From NCBI RefSeq assembly GCF_036825535.1, contig NZ_CP098812.1, positions 186,001 to 250,000 on the forward strand: a stretch of 64,000 bases of DNA, given 5' to 3'. The stretch is from Parasalinivibrio latis (GTDB lineage: Bacteria; Pseudomonadota; Gammaproteobacteria; Enterobacterales; Vibrionaceae). Position 1 is the first letter of the stretch, and every line of letters starts with the position of its first letter. Positions 16,035-24,432 of the stretch are shown here, in pieces. The notes beneath the pieces were generated by a model that saw only the letters and a list, made by a program, of their open reading frames with translations, did no database searches and was not told the DNA's origin. The position numbers were made by a program, and so were the translations under genes.

Positions 16035-18665
16035 TTAACCTGTGTTACGCATTCCGGCAGCAATACCTGCAATTGTTACCATAAGTGCTTCACTCATTTC
16101 CGGACTGTCTTCATGTTGTTTCCGGGTCCGGTACAGCAACTCAGCCTGGAGCATGTTGAGTGGCTCTACGTAGATGTTACGTAAGCGAATACTTTCTGCG
16201 CCCCATGGGTTTTGCTGCATCAGGTGGTCATTGTTTTCCACTGCCAGCACAGCTTTGATGTCTTCAGCCAGGCGCTTACGCAACTCTTCACCCAACGGCC
16301 AGAGTGACTTGTCCACCAGACGCTGGTCGTAATAACGGGAAATTCCAACGTTGGTTTTGGTGTAAACCATCTCCAGCATACCCAGGCGGGTAGAGAAGAA
16401 CGGCCATTCGCGGCACATCTCTTCCAGAAGAGGCAGGTGCCCGTGCTCAATAGAGAAGCGAATGGCTTCACCCGCCCCAAGCCATGCAGGAAGCAGCAAA
16501 CGGTTCTGGCTCCAGGCGAAAATCCAAGGGATTGCGCGCAGGCTTTCAACACCACCGTTAGGGTTACGCTTGGATGGGCGAGAGCCCAGGGGAAGCTGGC
16601 CGAGTTCCAGTTCAGGGGTTGCTGATCGGAAGTAAGGGACGAAGTCCTTATGGCCGCGAACTACACCACGGTAGGCCTCGCAGGATACTTCGCTCAGGGT
16701 TTCCATCAGGTCGCGCCATTCTTGCTTTGGCTCCGGTGGCGGCAGCAGGTTGGCTTCCAGAATTGCGCTGGTGTACAGGGCAAAGCTGTTAATCGCCACT
16801 TCCGGCAGGCCCAGCTTAAAGCGGATCATCTCACCTTGCTCAGTGACACGAAGGCCGCCCTTCAGGCTCTTCGGTGGCTGGGACAGCAGTGCAGCATGGG
16901 CAGGTGCACCGCCACGGCCAATGGTTCCTCCTCGGCCGTGGAACAGGACCAGGTCTACGTTGGCTTCGTCGCAGACACGGACCAGTGACTCCATCGCCTT
17001 GTATTGGGCCCAGCCAGCAGACATTGAACCGGCATCTTTGGCTGAGTCTGAGTATCCAATCATTACCATCTGGAAATTCTGGATAAAGCCGCGGTACCAG
17101 TCGATACCCAGCAATTGGGTAATAACCGCCTCAGCGTTGTTCAGGTCATCCAGGGTTTCGAACAGCGGGCACACGTCCATCCGGAATTTGCAGCCGGCCT
17201 CTTGCAGCAGGAGGTGAACTGCCAGTACGTCAGATGCGGTGCGCGCCATAGAGATGACATAGGCACCAAAAGCTTCACGCGGCTGTGCGGCGATAACCCG
17301 GCAGGTGTCCATGACTTCCTTGGCTTCCGGGCTTGGTTCCCAGTTGCGAGGCAGCAGAGGGCGCTGTGAATTCAGTTCGCGCACCAGGAAGGCAACCTTG
17401 TCCTGTTCACTCCACTGGCTGTAATCGCCCATGCCGAGGCAACGGGTGATTTCGGCTACCACGTCGGAGTGACGGGTACTCTCCTGGCGGATATCCAGAC
17501 GGATAAGGTTGACGCCGAAACATTGTACGCGGCGCAGCACATCCAGCAGGTGGCCGTCAGCAATGATGCCCATGCCACATTCATGCAGGGACTCATAACA
17601 GGCGTGCAGGGGGACCCAAAGCTGGTCGATACTGCGCAGGATCTCACCTGATGGCAGTGGCTTGTTTTTCAGCTTGGCATCCAGGTAAGTCAGGGTGTTT
17701 TGCAGGGTGGTGCGCAGAACCTTAAGGATAGCGCGGTAAGGTTCGTGGGCTTCACCGGCCATATCGCGTACGGTGTCGTTGGCATAAACCATCGACAGGT
17801 TGTTGATCAGTGCCTGTACATCATTGAGGTAGAGATCTGCGGCTTTCCAGCGGGACAGCAGCAGTACCTCACGGGTGATCTCCGACGTGACGAACGGGTT
17901 GCCGTCACGGTCGCCACCCATCCAGGATGAAATCTGGATAGGGGCTGCCTCTACCGGCAGGGATTTACCCAGATGGTTGTTGAGCTTTTCATCCAGCTCA
18001 CGCAGGAAGGCTGGCACGGCTTCCCACAGGGAGTTTTCAATAACAGCATAACCCCATTTTGCTTCATCCAACGGGGTAGGACGCTTCTGGCGAATGTCGT
18101 CAGAATACCAGCTTTGGGCAATGAGTTGCTCAAGACGGGTTTCAGTGCGCTTGCGCTCTTTGTGTGACAGGTCATTGAGTTCAAGGCTGGACAGGCAACC
18201 GTTGATCTGGACCAGGTTGTTGATAGTGGTGCGGCGTGCGATCTCTGTTGGGTGAGCGGTCAGTACCAGCTCGATTTTGAGGTCATTGAGGGATTTTTCA
18301 ATATCAGCCTGGCTGATATTAGCCCCTTTTAGCCGTGCCAGAACCTGATCAATGGCATCTGGGCTGCATACCAGCTCTTCGCAATGGCGGGAAATTGTAT
18401 GGTACTGGTCGGCAATGTTGGTCAGGTTAAGGAACTGACTGAATGCTCGGGCTACCGGGAGCAGTTGATCATCCGGAAGGTGACGCAGTACTTCGACCAG
18501 CTTGGCGCGGTCTTCTTCATTTCCGCCGCGGGCAGATTTTGAGAGCTGGCGAATCTCTTCTACTTTTTCCAGCAATGCGTCACCGTGCGCACTGCGGATG
18601 GTATTACCCAATAGGCGGCCCAGATGTTTAACGTTGCTTCGAAGTGCAGAATACTTTTCGTCCAT
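16035..18665 (-). CDS. ppc: Phosphoenolpyruvate carboxylase
   Basis: 876 residues from ATG 18665; an upstream ATG would add 22 non-conserved residues, while MDEKYSALRSNVKHLGRLLG aligns with the family start. It carboxylates PEP to oxaloacetate, refilling the TCA cycle. The catalytic VLTAHPTEIARRT (His near 138), GGDRDGNPFVT, FHGRGGTIGRGGAP and the C-terminal RNTG are all present. It has its own terminator. In Vibrio it lies between aphA and the arg cluster, as here. Confidence 0.97.
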   Translation of the reverse strand: MDEKYSALRSNVKHLGRLLGNTIRSAHGDALLEKVEEIRQLSKSARGGNEEDRAKLVEVLRHLPDDQLLPVARAFSQFLNLTNIADQYHTISRHCEELVCSPDAIDQVLARLKGANISQADIEKSLNDLKIELVLTAHPTEIARRTTINNLVQINGCLSSLELNDLSHKERKRTETRLEQLIAQSWYSDDIRQKRPTPLDEAKWGYAVIENSLWEAVPAFLRELDEKLNNHLGKSLPVEAAPIQISSWMGGDRDGNPFVTSEITREVLLLSRWKAADLYLNDVQALINNLSMVYANDTVRDMAGEAHEPYRAILKVLRTTLQNTLTYLDAKLKNKPLPSGEILRSIDQLWVPLHACYESLHECGMGIIADGHLLDVLRRVQCFGVNLIRLDIRQESTRHSDVVAEITRCLGMGDYSQWSEQDKVAFLVRELNSQRPLLPRNWEPSPEAKEVMDTCRVIAAQPREAFGAYVISMARTASDVLAVHLLLQEAGCKFRMDVCPLFETLDDLNNAEAVITQLLGIDWYRGFIQNFQMVMIGYSDSAKDAGSMSAGWAQYKAMESLVRVCDEANVDLVLFHGRGGTIGRGGAPAHAALLSQPPKSLKGGLRVTEQGEMIRFKLGLPEVAINSFALYTSAILEANLLPPPEPKQEWRDLMETLSEVSCEAYRGVVRGHKDFVPYFRSATPELELGQLPLGSRPSKRNPNGGVESLRAIPWIFAWSQNRLLLPAWLGAGEAIRFSIEHGHLPLLEEMCREWPFFSTRLGMLEMVYTKTNVGISRYYDQRLVDKSLWPLGEELRKRLAEDIKAVLAVENNDHLMQQNPWGAESIRLRNIYVEPLNMLQAELLYRTRKQHEDSPEMSEALMVTIAGIAAGMRNTG

Positions 18666-18854
18666 AGGTTTCCATCTCGTAAATTTGTTACGTCCATTAT
18701 GGTTGTCGCTGTCAGCAACAAAGACGTCCATACAGCAATCTATCCCTGCCGGCGTAAGAAAATCAATAGGCCTTTTGTCTAAATTTGCCGAATCGGCGCT
18801 CTTTATGATTTTGGTCAGTATTTGTCATTTGTTATGTAATTTTACAACAAATGA

Positions 18855-18876
18855 TTGCAAATGCACCGATTTGCAA
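18855..18876. promoter_or_regulatory. Inverted repeat in the ppc-argC spacer
   Basis: TTGCAAAT / ATTTGCAA, a perfect 8+8 repeat with a 6-bp centre (GCACCG). No matching regulator is known to me. It lies about 190 bp upstream of the ppc start and 110 bp before the argC -35. Confidence 0.45.
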
Positions 18877-18963
18877 CCGGTGAATGCAGCAATGTATAGA
18901 TACCAGGTTAATGATGTTAACACTGGGAAAACGCATTGCGTTGACTATTTAAATGATTAACGG

Positions 18964-18992
18964 TTGACACACAGTTCAATAACCAGTAAAAC
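18964..18992 (+). promoter_or_regulatory. Predicted promoter of argCBGH(A)
   Basis: TTGACA (18964-18969), 17-bp spacer, TAAAAC (18987-18992). The -35 is perfect and the ArgR boxes begin right at the -10/start region, as expected for repression. Confidence 0.65.
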
Positions 18993-19029
18993 TACATTTA
19001 TATTCACAATGCGTGAATAAAAATGTTTT
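18991..19029 (+). promoter_or_regulatory. Tandem ArgR boxes (ARG boxes) of the arg operon
   Basis: Two 18-bp boxes: the first with core TACATTTATATTCA (18993-19006, 12 of 14 to TGAATWWWWATTCA), the second with core TGAATAAAAATGTT (19014-19027). The two are separated by 3 bp, the spacing bound by an ArgR hexamer. Confidence 0.85.
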
Positions 19030-19054
19030 TACGTGTGACAGGGATATCACCATC

Positions 19055-19108
19055 ATGGATTTTTGCTTTACAGCACGCATTTTCACCTACCGACGACGCC
19101 TCGCCTGA
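19055..19108 (+). CDS. Candidate arginine-rich leader peptide ahead of argC
   Basis: A 17-codon ORF encoding MDFCFTARIFTYRRRLA. It lies in the argC leader, about 55 nt after the predicted transcription start and about 90 nt before argC. It holds four Arg codons, three in a row (CGA CGA CGC). An AGGG 11 nt upstream of its ATG may serve as ribosome site. Such peptides usually sense charged tRNA for attenuation, but no clear terminator/antiterminator pair is visible between it and argC: only GTTTGCAAAC and short CCGG and GGCA/TGCC stems. Translation and role are inferred. Confidence 0.45.
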   Translation: MDFCFTARIFTYRRRLA

Positions 19109-19196
19109 GTTTGCAAACCGGCTTGTCCGGAAAAGTGTGGCATTGACTGCCTATTCACTTCCTCCCGATATAAAGATTTGAACAGGATTTCGTAAC

Positions 19197-20207
19197 ATGA
19201 TGTTAAAGACAGTGATTGTCGGCGCAACCGGGTACACCGGTGCAGAATTGGCGAAGTTGATTCATGACCATCCCCACTTGTCCCTTGATGGGCTGTATGT
19301 CTCGGCCAACAGTGCGGATGCGGGTAAGTTGATCAGTGATTTGCATGGCCAGCTGAAAGGCGTGGTGGATATGCCGGTGACGGCGATGGAAAACCCAGCC
19401 GAAGTAGCGAAAGATGCAGACGTGGTTTTCTTGGCAACAGCCCACGAAGTGAGCCATGACCTGGCACCGGTTTTCCTTAGTGAGGGTTGCAAGGTCTTCG
19501 ACCTGTCCGGTGCTTACCGTGTCCAGGGTGACAGTTTCTATACCGACTACTACGGCTTTGCCCATCAGCACAAGGCGATTCTCGACAAGGCTGTGTACGG
19601 CCTTGCTGAATGGAATGCCGAGCAAATAGCCCAGGCAGACCTGATTGCCGTCCCCGGTTGCTACCCGACCGCTTCCCAGTTGGCACTCAAGCCACTGGCA
19701 CAGAAAGGGCTTCTTGATTTAGCCCAGTGGCCTGTCATCAATGCCACATCCGGTGTATCCGGTGCAGGGCGCAAAGCCAGCATGACCAACAGCTTCTGTG
19801 AAGTGAGCCTTCACCCTTACGGTGTTTTTAACCACAGGCACCAGCCAGAAATTGCAGCACACCTTGGCTGTGACGTTATCTTCACACCCCACCTCGGAAA
19901 CTTTAAGCGCGGCATCCTGGCGACTATTACCGCCAAGCTGGCAGATGGCGTCACGGAAGCTGATGTCACGGAAGCGATGGAAAATGCCTATGCCGATACC
20001 CCAATGGTCAGAACCCTTGGGAATGGTGTTTCTGCCAAGCTCCAGTCAGTCCAGAACACATGCTTTTGCGACATTGGCTGGCATGTGAAAGGCCAACACG
20101 TCATTTTGGTTTCCGCTATCGATAACCTGCTCAAGGGGGCTTCCGGGCAGGCAATGCAATGCCTCAATATTCGTTTCGGATTCGCGCCTGACACGGCGCT
20201 GGTTTAA
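19197..20207 (+). CDS. argC: N-acetyl-gamma-glutamyl-phosphate reductase
   Basis: 336 residues (or 335 if the second, adjacent ATG is used). It reduces N-acetylglutamyl phosphate with NADPH, the third step of arginine synthesis. The NADPH loop GATGYTGAE is at about 9-17; the catalytic cysteine is about residue 155 in AVPGCYPTASQLAL; a conserved HRHQPEI and HLGNFKRGIL follow. It is the first gene of argCBGH(A), with ArgR boxes upstream. The usual divergent argE is absent here. Confidence 0.97.
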   Translation: MMLKTVIVGATGYTGAELAKLIHDHPHLSLDGLYVSANSADAGKLISDLHGQLKGVVDMPVTAMENPAEVAKDADVVFLATAHEVSHDLAPVFLSEGCKVFDLSGAYRVQGDSFYTDYYGFAHQHKAILDKAVYGLAEWNAEQIAQADLIAVPGCYPTASQLALKPLAQKGLLDLAQWPVINATSGVSGAGRKASMTNSFCEVSLHPYGVFNHRHQPEIAAHLGCDVIFTPHLGNFKRGILATITAKLADGVTEADVTEAMENAYADTPMVRTLGNGVSAKLQSVQNTCFCDIGWHVKGQHVILVSAIDNLLKGASGQAMQCLNIRFGFAPDTALV

Positions 20208-20218
20208 GGAGAGCATCC

Positions 20219-20998
20219 ATGAGTCAGGTTCCTTTGGTTATCAAGCTCGGCGGTGCCGTGCTGTCATGTGGTGAAACGCTGCACAAGCTGTTTACTGCGA
20301 TCAGTGACTATCGTGAAAATGCCAAGCGTCCCCTGGTGATAGTGCACGGTGGCGGCTACCTGGTTGATGACCTGATGAAAGGCCTCGACCTGCCGACCGT
20401 CAAGAAAAATGGCCTGCGCGTCACCCCGTTCGATCACATTAACTACATCACTGGTGCGCTGGCGGGTACTGCCAACAAGCTTTTGATGGCAGAAGCGGTC
20501 AAAAACGGGATCAGCTCTGTCGGCCTGTCCCTTGCTGACGGAAACCTTTGCAAAATTACCCAGTTGGATCCGGAACTTGGCGCTGTGGGTAAGGCAACAC
20601 CGGGTGACTCTTCTGTTCTGCAGGCGTTGTTGGCTGCTGGCACCTTGCCTGTAGTCAGCTCCATCGGCATTGACGCAGAAGGCAACCTGATGAACGTCAA
20701 CGCTGACCAGGCGGCCGTTGCCGTCGCCGCCGCGTTGGATGCAGAGTTGGTTCTGCTTTCTGATGTCAGCGGTGTACTGGATGGCAAAGGTAAATTGCTG
20801 CCAAGCCTGACCGAACAGGAAGCTAACACACTGATTGAAAAAGGTGTGATCACTGACGGAATGGTGGTGAAAGTCGAGGCTGCCTTTGAAGCTGCAAAAG
20901 CACTTGGCCGCCCGATTGAAGTTGCTACCTGGCGTTACCCGGACAAATTGGCTGATCTTTTTGACGGCCACAGCATTGGGACCCGGTTCTCTCTGTAA
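20219..20998 (+). CDS. argB: N-acetylglutamate kinase
   Basis: 259 residues, standard for the arginine-insensitive enterobacterial type. An amino-acid-kinase fold enzyme that phosphorylates N-acetylglutamate. Visible: KLGGAVLSCGETL at about 9-21, VIVHGGGYLVDDLM near 40, VSSIGIDAEGNLMNVNADQAA (substrate and Mg site) and LLSDVSGVLDGKGK. Eleven bp separate it from argC and a ribosome site GGAG lies in the gap. Confidence 0.97.
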   Translation: MSQVPLVIKLGGAVLSCGETLHKLFTAISDYRENAKRPLVIVHGGGYLVDDLMKGLDLPTVKKNGLRVTPFDHINYITGALAGTANKLLMAEAVKNGISSVGLSLADGNLCKITQLDPELGAVGKATPGDSSVLQALLAAGTLPVVSSIGIDAEGNLMNVNADQAAVAVAAALDAELVLLSDVSGVLDGKGKLLPSLTEQEANTLIEKGVITDGMVVKVEAAFEAAKALGRPIEVATWRYPDKLADLFDGHSIGTRFSL

Positions 20999-21097
20999 CA
21001 ACCGGTACCAGCAAATTTTTTTTTCAAACAGGTTTTATCAGTTCGTTATCTTGCCGCCAGGGACGACCGTCTGAGCGGACATGGAAGGAGAAGCAAA

Positions 21098-22309
21098 ATG
21101 AGCAAAATAAGCAAAGTCGTATTGGCGTACTCAGGCGGTCTGGATACGTCGGCAATCATTCCTTGGCTCAAGGAAAACTACGACTGTGAAGTGATCGCGT
21201 TCGTGGCCGATGTCGGCCAGGGCGAGGAAGAGCTGGTTGGCATTGAGGAAAAAGCCATTGCCTCCGGTGCAATCAAATGTATCGTGGCTGACCTCAAGGA
21301 AGAGATGGTTGCCGACTACATCTACCCAAGCCTGAAAACCGGTGCGGTTTACGAAGGCAAGTACCTGCTGGGAACCTCAATGGCCCGCCCGATTATTGCC
21401 AAGGCGCAGGTTGAAGCTGCACTGGCGGAAGGCGCGGATGCAGTCTGCCACGGCTGCACCGGCAAGGGGAACGACCAGGTTCGTTTTGAAAGCACCTATG
21501 CGGCGCTGGCTCCGCACCTCTCCGTTATTGCCCCATGGCGTGAGTGGGATCTGAGAAGCCGTGAAGCCCTGCTCGACTACCTGGCTGAGCGTAATATCCC
21601 GACCACCGCGTCACTTGAAAAGATTTACTCGCGTGATGCAAACGCATGGCACATTTCTACCGAAGGTGGCGTACTGGAAGATACCTGGAACCAGCCAAAT
21701 GAACTGTGCTGGGTGTGGACCGTCGATCCTGAGCAGGCACCTGATGAAGCCGAATATGTGAGCCTTAAAGTAGAGCAGGGTGAAGTCGTCGAAGTCAACG
21801 GTGAAAGCCTTTCCCCATACCAGGCCCTGGCTTACCTCAACCAACTGGGTGCCAAGCACGGCGTTGGCCGAATCGACATCGTGGAAAACCGCCTGGTTGG
21901 CATTAAATCACGCGGCTGCTATGAAACCCCGGGAGGCACCATTATGATGGAAGCTCTGCGCGCGGTTGAGCAGCTGGTGCTGGACAAAGACTCCTTCCTG
22001 TTCCGTGAGGAGCTGGCACTGAAAGCATCTCACCTTATCTATGACGGCCGCTGGTTTACCCCGCTGTGCCAGTCTGTACTGGCAGCTGCCGGTACCCTGG
22101 CAGATATGGTCAGCGGTGAAGTGGTTATCAAGCTTTATAAAGGCCAGGCTACAGCAGTCCAGAAGCGTTCTGCTAACAGCCTGTACTCGGAAGAGTTTGC
22201 GACCTTCGGTGAAGATGAGGTTTACGACCACAGCCATGCGGGTGGCTTTATCCGCCTGTACTCACTGGCAAGCCGTATCCGTGCGCTGAACAGCCAAAAG
22301 AAAAACTAA
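21098..22309 (+). CDS. argG: Argininosuccinate synthase
   Basis: 403 residues. It joins citrulline and aspartate using ATP. The N-type ATP pyrophosphatase P-loop VLAYSGGLDTSAIIPWL is at about 8-24; CHGCTGKGNDQVRFE and SRGCYETPGGTIM are conserved. A 99-bp gap after argB carries a strong ribosome site (GGAAGGAG) but no terminator, so it is probably in the same operon. argF, which follows argB in some relatives, is not here. Confidence 0.97.
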   Translation: MSKISKVVLAYSGGLDTSAIIPWLKENYDCEVIAFVADVGQGEEELVGIEEKAIASGAIKCIVADLKEEMVADYIYPSLKTGAVYEGKYLLGTSMARPIIAKAQVEAALAEGADAVCHGCTGKGNDQVRFESTYAALAPHLSVIAPWREWDLRSREALLDYLAERNIPTTASLEKIYSRDANAWHISTEGGVLEDTWNQPNELCWVWTVDPEQAPDEAEYVSLKVEQGEVVEVNGESLSPYQALAYLNQLGAKHGVGRIDIVENRLVGIKSRGCYETPGGTIMMEALRAVEQLVLDKDSFLFREELALKASHLIYDGRWFTPLCQSVLAAAGTLADMVSGEVVIKLYKGQATAVQKRSANSLYSEEFATFGEDEVYDHSHAGGFIRLYSLASRIRALNSQKKN

Positions 22310-22349
22310 ATGGATTCAGTGAGCTTGTCGGAAAACAAGGAGAAGTAAC

Positions 22350-24227
22350 ATGGCACTATGGGGCGGACGGTTCAGTCAGGCAGCAGACGTAAGGTTCAAG
22401 CAGTTCAACGACTCACTGCGTTTTGACTACCGCCTGGCAGAACAGGATATTGTTGGGTCTATTGCCTGGTCAAAGGCGCTGCGCTCGGTCGATGTGCTGA
22501 CCGAAGATGAGCAGCAACGCCTGGAGTTGGCGCTCAATGAGCTCAAACTTGCGGTGATGGAAGACCCGGAACAAATCCTCCGCTCCGATGCTGAAGACAT
22601 CCACAGTTGGGTGGAACAACAACTGATTGCCCGGGTCGGTGACCTGGGTAAGAAATTGCATACCGGCCGTTCCCGTAACGACCAGGTGGCAACTGACCTC
22701 AAACTGTGGTGCCGCCAGCAGGGCCAGCAACTTCTCCTGACCCTTGACCAGCTCCTGAACCAGATGGTGGCGGTAGCGGCTGATCACCAGGACACTGTCC
22801 TGCCGGGATACACCCACTTGCAACGTGCCCAGCCGGTGACATTTGCCCACTGGTGCCTGGCATATGTAGAAATGTTCGAGCGTGACTATTCACGCCTGTC
22901 AGATGCCATCCACCGCCTGGACACCTGTCCGCTGGGCTCCGGAGCACTGGCGGGGACTGCGTATCCCATGGATCGGGAAGCCCTTGCACACAACCTCGGT
23001 TTCCGCCGCGCTACCCGTAACAGTCTGGATTCGGTTTCTGACCGTGACCATGTGATGGAGCTGATGTCGATCGCATCGATCTCCATGCTACACCTGTCGC
23101 GCCTTGCTGAGGACATGATCTTCTATAACTCCGGTGAGTCCGGTTTTATGGAGCTTTCTGACAAGGTGACATCCGGTTCGTCGTTGATGCCACAAAAGAA
23201 AAACCCGGATGCCCTTGAGCTTATCCGCGGTAAAACAGGCCGGGTTTATGGCTCGCTGGCGGGTATGATGATGACCGTCAAAGCTTTGCCGTTGGCCTAC
23301 AACAAGGATATGCAGGAAGACAAGGAAGGGTTGTTCGATGCCCTGGATACCTGGCATGACTGCATGGAAATGGCTGCGCTCTGTTTTGACGGTATCAAAG
23401 TAAACAAAGCCCGTACCCTGGAAGCGGCCATGCAGGGTTACTCCAATGCAACAGAACTTGCTGACTACCTGGTTGCCAAGGGGATCCCATTCCGTGAGGC
23501 ACACCATATTGTGGGTGAGGCCGTAGTTACGGCCATTGAGAAAGGCTGCGCACTGGAAGAGATGTCTCTCGATGATCTGCAACGTTTCTCCCCGGTTATC
23601 GGCGAAGACGTTTACCCTATCCTGACCATTGAGTCCTGCTTGGCTAAACGTTCAGCCCTGGGTGGCGTTGCGCCACACCAGGTGGAACATGCAGTGTCTG
23701 AGGCTAAAAAACGCCTGGATAAACGTTATTCCCCTGCAGTGCGCGTACGCTCAGCTCGCCTGACTGACCTTGATGCCATCGAAGGCATGGTGGTGTACTG
23801 GGCTGGTCTGGGAGAGAACCTCCCGCGGGAGCGCAACGAGTTGGTAAGGGACATTGGTTCCTTTGCGGTTGCCGAGCACCACGGCCAGGTTACCGGGTGT
23901 GCATCCCTCTATGTATATGACAGCGGGCTGGCTGAAATCCGTTCTTTGGGTGTGGAGGCCGGCTGGCAGGGGCAGGGCCATGGCAAGGCCATCGTTCATG
24001 ACCTGCTGAAAAAAGCCGGGAACATGGCGATTAAGAAAGTGTTTGTATTGACCCGTGTACCTGAGTTCTTCATGAGACAGGGCTTTATGCCGACGTCAAA
24101 GTCATTGCTGCCAGAGAAGGTAATGAAGGACTGCGAGCGTTGTCCGCGCCTGCATGCCTGCGATGAAGTGGCACTTGAGTACACTTTCGACCGAGACCTG
24201 CTGATAGCCAGGGCCAACGTAGCCTGA
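22350..24227 (+). CDS. argH: Argininosuccinate lyase fused to N-acetylglutamate synthase, ArgH(A)
   Basis: 625 residues in two parts. Residues 1 to about 458 are argininosuccinate lyase, with HTGRSRNDQVATDL, TAYPMDR and the signature GSSLMPQKKNPDALE at about 276-290. From about 460 a GNAT acetyltransferase follows (VRVRSARLTDLDAIEG, acetyl-CoA loop GWQGQGHGKAIVHDL) with a Cys-containing C-terminal stretch CERCPRLHACDE. The fusion performs the last and the first steps of arginine synthesis and is known from Vibrio and Moritella. It is the last gene of the operon, followed by a terminator. Confidence 0.96.
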   Translation: MALWGGRFSQAADVRFKQFNDSLRFDYRLAEQDIVGSIAWSKALRSVDVLTEDEQQRLELALNELKLAVMEDPEQILRSDAEDIHSWVEQQLIARVGDLGKKLHTGRSRNDQVATDLKLWCRQQGQQLLLTLDQLLNQMVAVAADHQDTVLPGYTHLQRAQPVTFAHWCLAYVEMFERDYSRLSDAIHRLDTCPLGSGALAGTAYPMDREALAHNLGFRRATRNSLDSVSDRDHVMELMSIASISMLHLSRLAEDMIFYNSGESGFMELSDKVTSGSSLMPQKKNPDALELIRGKTGRVYGSLAGMMMTVKALPLAYNKDMQEDKEGLFDALDTWHDCMEMAALCFDGIKVNKARTLEAAMQGYSNATELADYLVAKGIPFREAHHIVGEAVVTAIEKGCALEEMSLDDLQRFSPVIGEDVYPILTIESCLAKRSALGGVAPHQVEHAVSEAKKRLDKRYSPAVRVRSARLTDLDAIEGMVVYWAGLGENLPRERNELVRDIGSFAVAEHHGQVTGCASLYVYDSGLAEIRSLGVEAGWQGQGHGKAIVHDLLKKAGNMAIKKVFVLTRVPEFFMRQGFMPTSKSLLPEKVMKDCERCPRLHACDEVALEYTFDRDLLIARANVA

Positions 24228-24269
24228 GGCTAACTCGACCGATTAACGTTTTGCTTCAAAGCCTGTTTG

Positions 24270-24295
24270 CCCGGCCTTCGTGCCGGGTTTCTTTT
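24270..24295 (+). terminator. Terminator of argCBGH(A)
   Basis: CCCGGC / GCCGGG with a CTTCGT loop followed by TTTCTTTT, 43 bp after the stop. Confidence 0.85.
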
Positions 24296-24364
24296 GCCTG
24301 TTCGACAGTGAAAAGTGCTGCTTACAAAAAAACTTCATAAAATTAAGTTGTTATATTGTACGGT

Positions 24365-24382
24365 TTGTAAGCTGGCTGTCAT
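24365..24382 (+). promoter_or_regulatory. Possible PhoB box upstream of alkaline phosphatase
   Basis: CTGTCAT (24376-24382) is a perfect PhoB half-site; 11 bp upstream lies TTGTAAG, a weak second half-site in register. It is about 50 bp before the phoA start. Confidence 0.4.
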
Positions 24383-24432
24383 ACCAACTCCAGACTATTG
24401 CCGGGTTAATCAACTTTGCATGGAGTTCGCAA

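Noticed and set aside
18666..18960. Remnants of argE between ppc and argC
   Set aside because: No frame on either strand shows deacetylase motifs; the DNA looks regulatory.
19109..19196. Attenuator terminator between the Arg leader ORF and argC
   Set aside because: Only short stems (CCGG/CCGG, GGCA/TGCC) and no T-run; I could not draw a convincing terminator/antiterminator pair.
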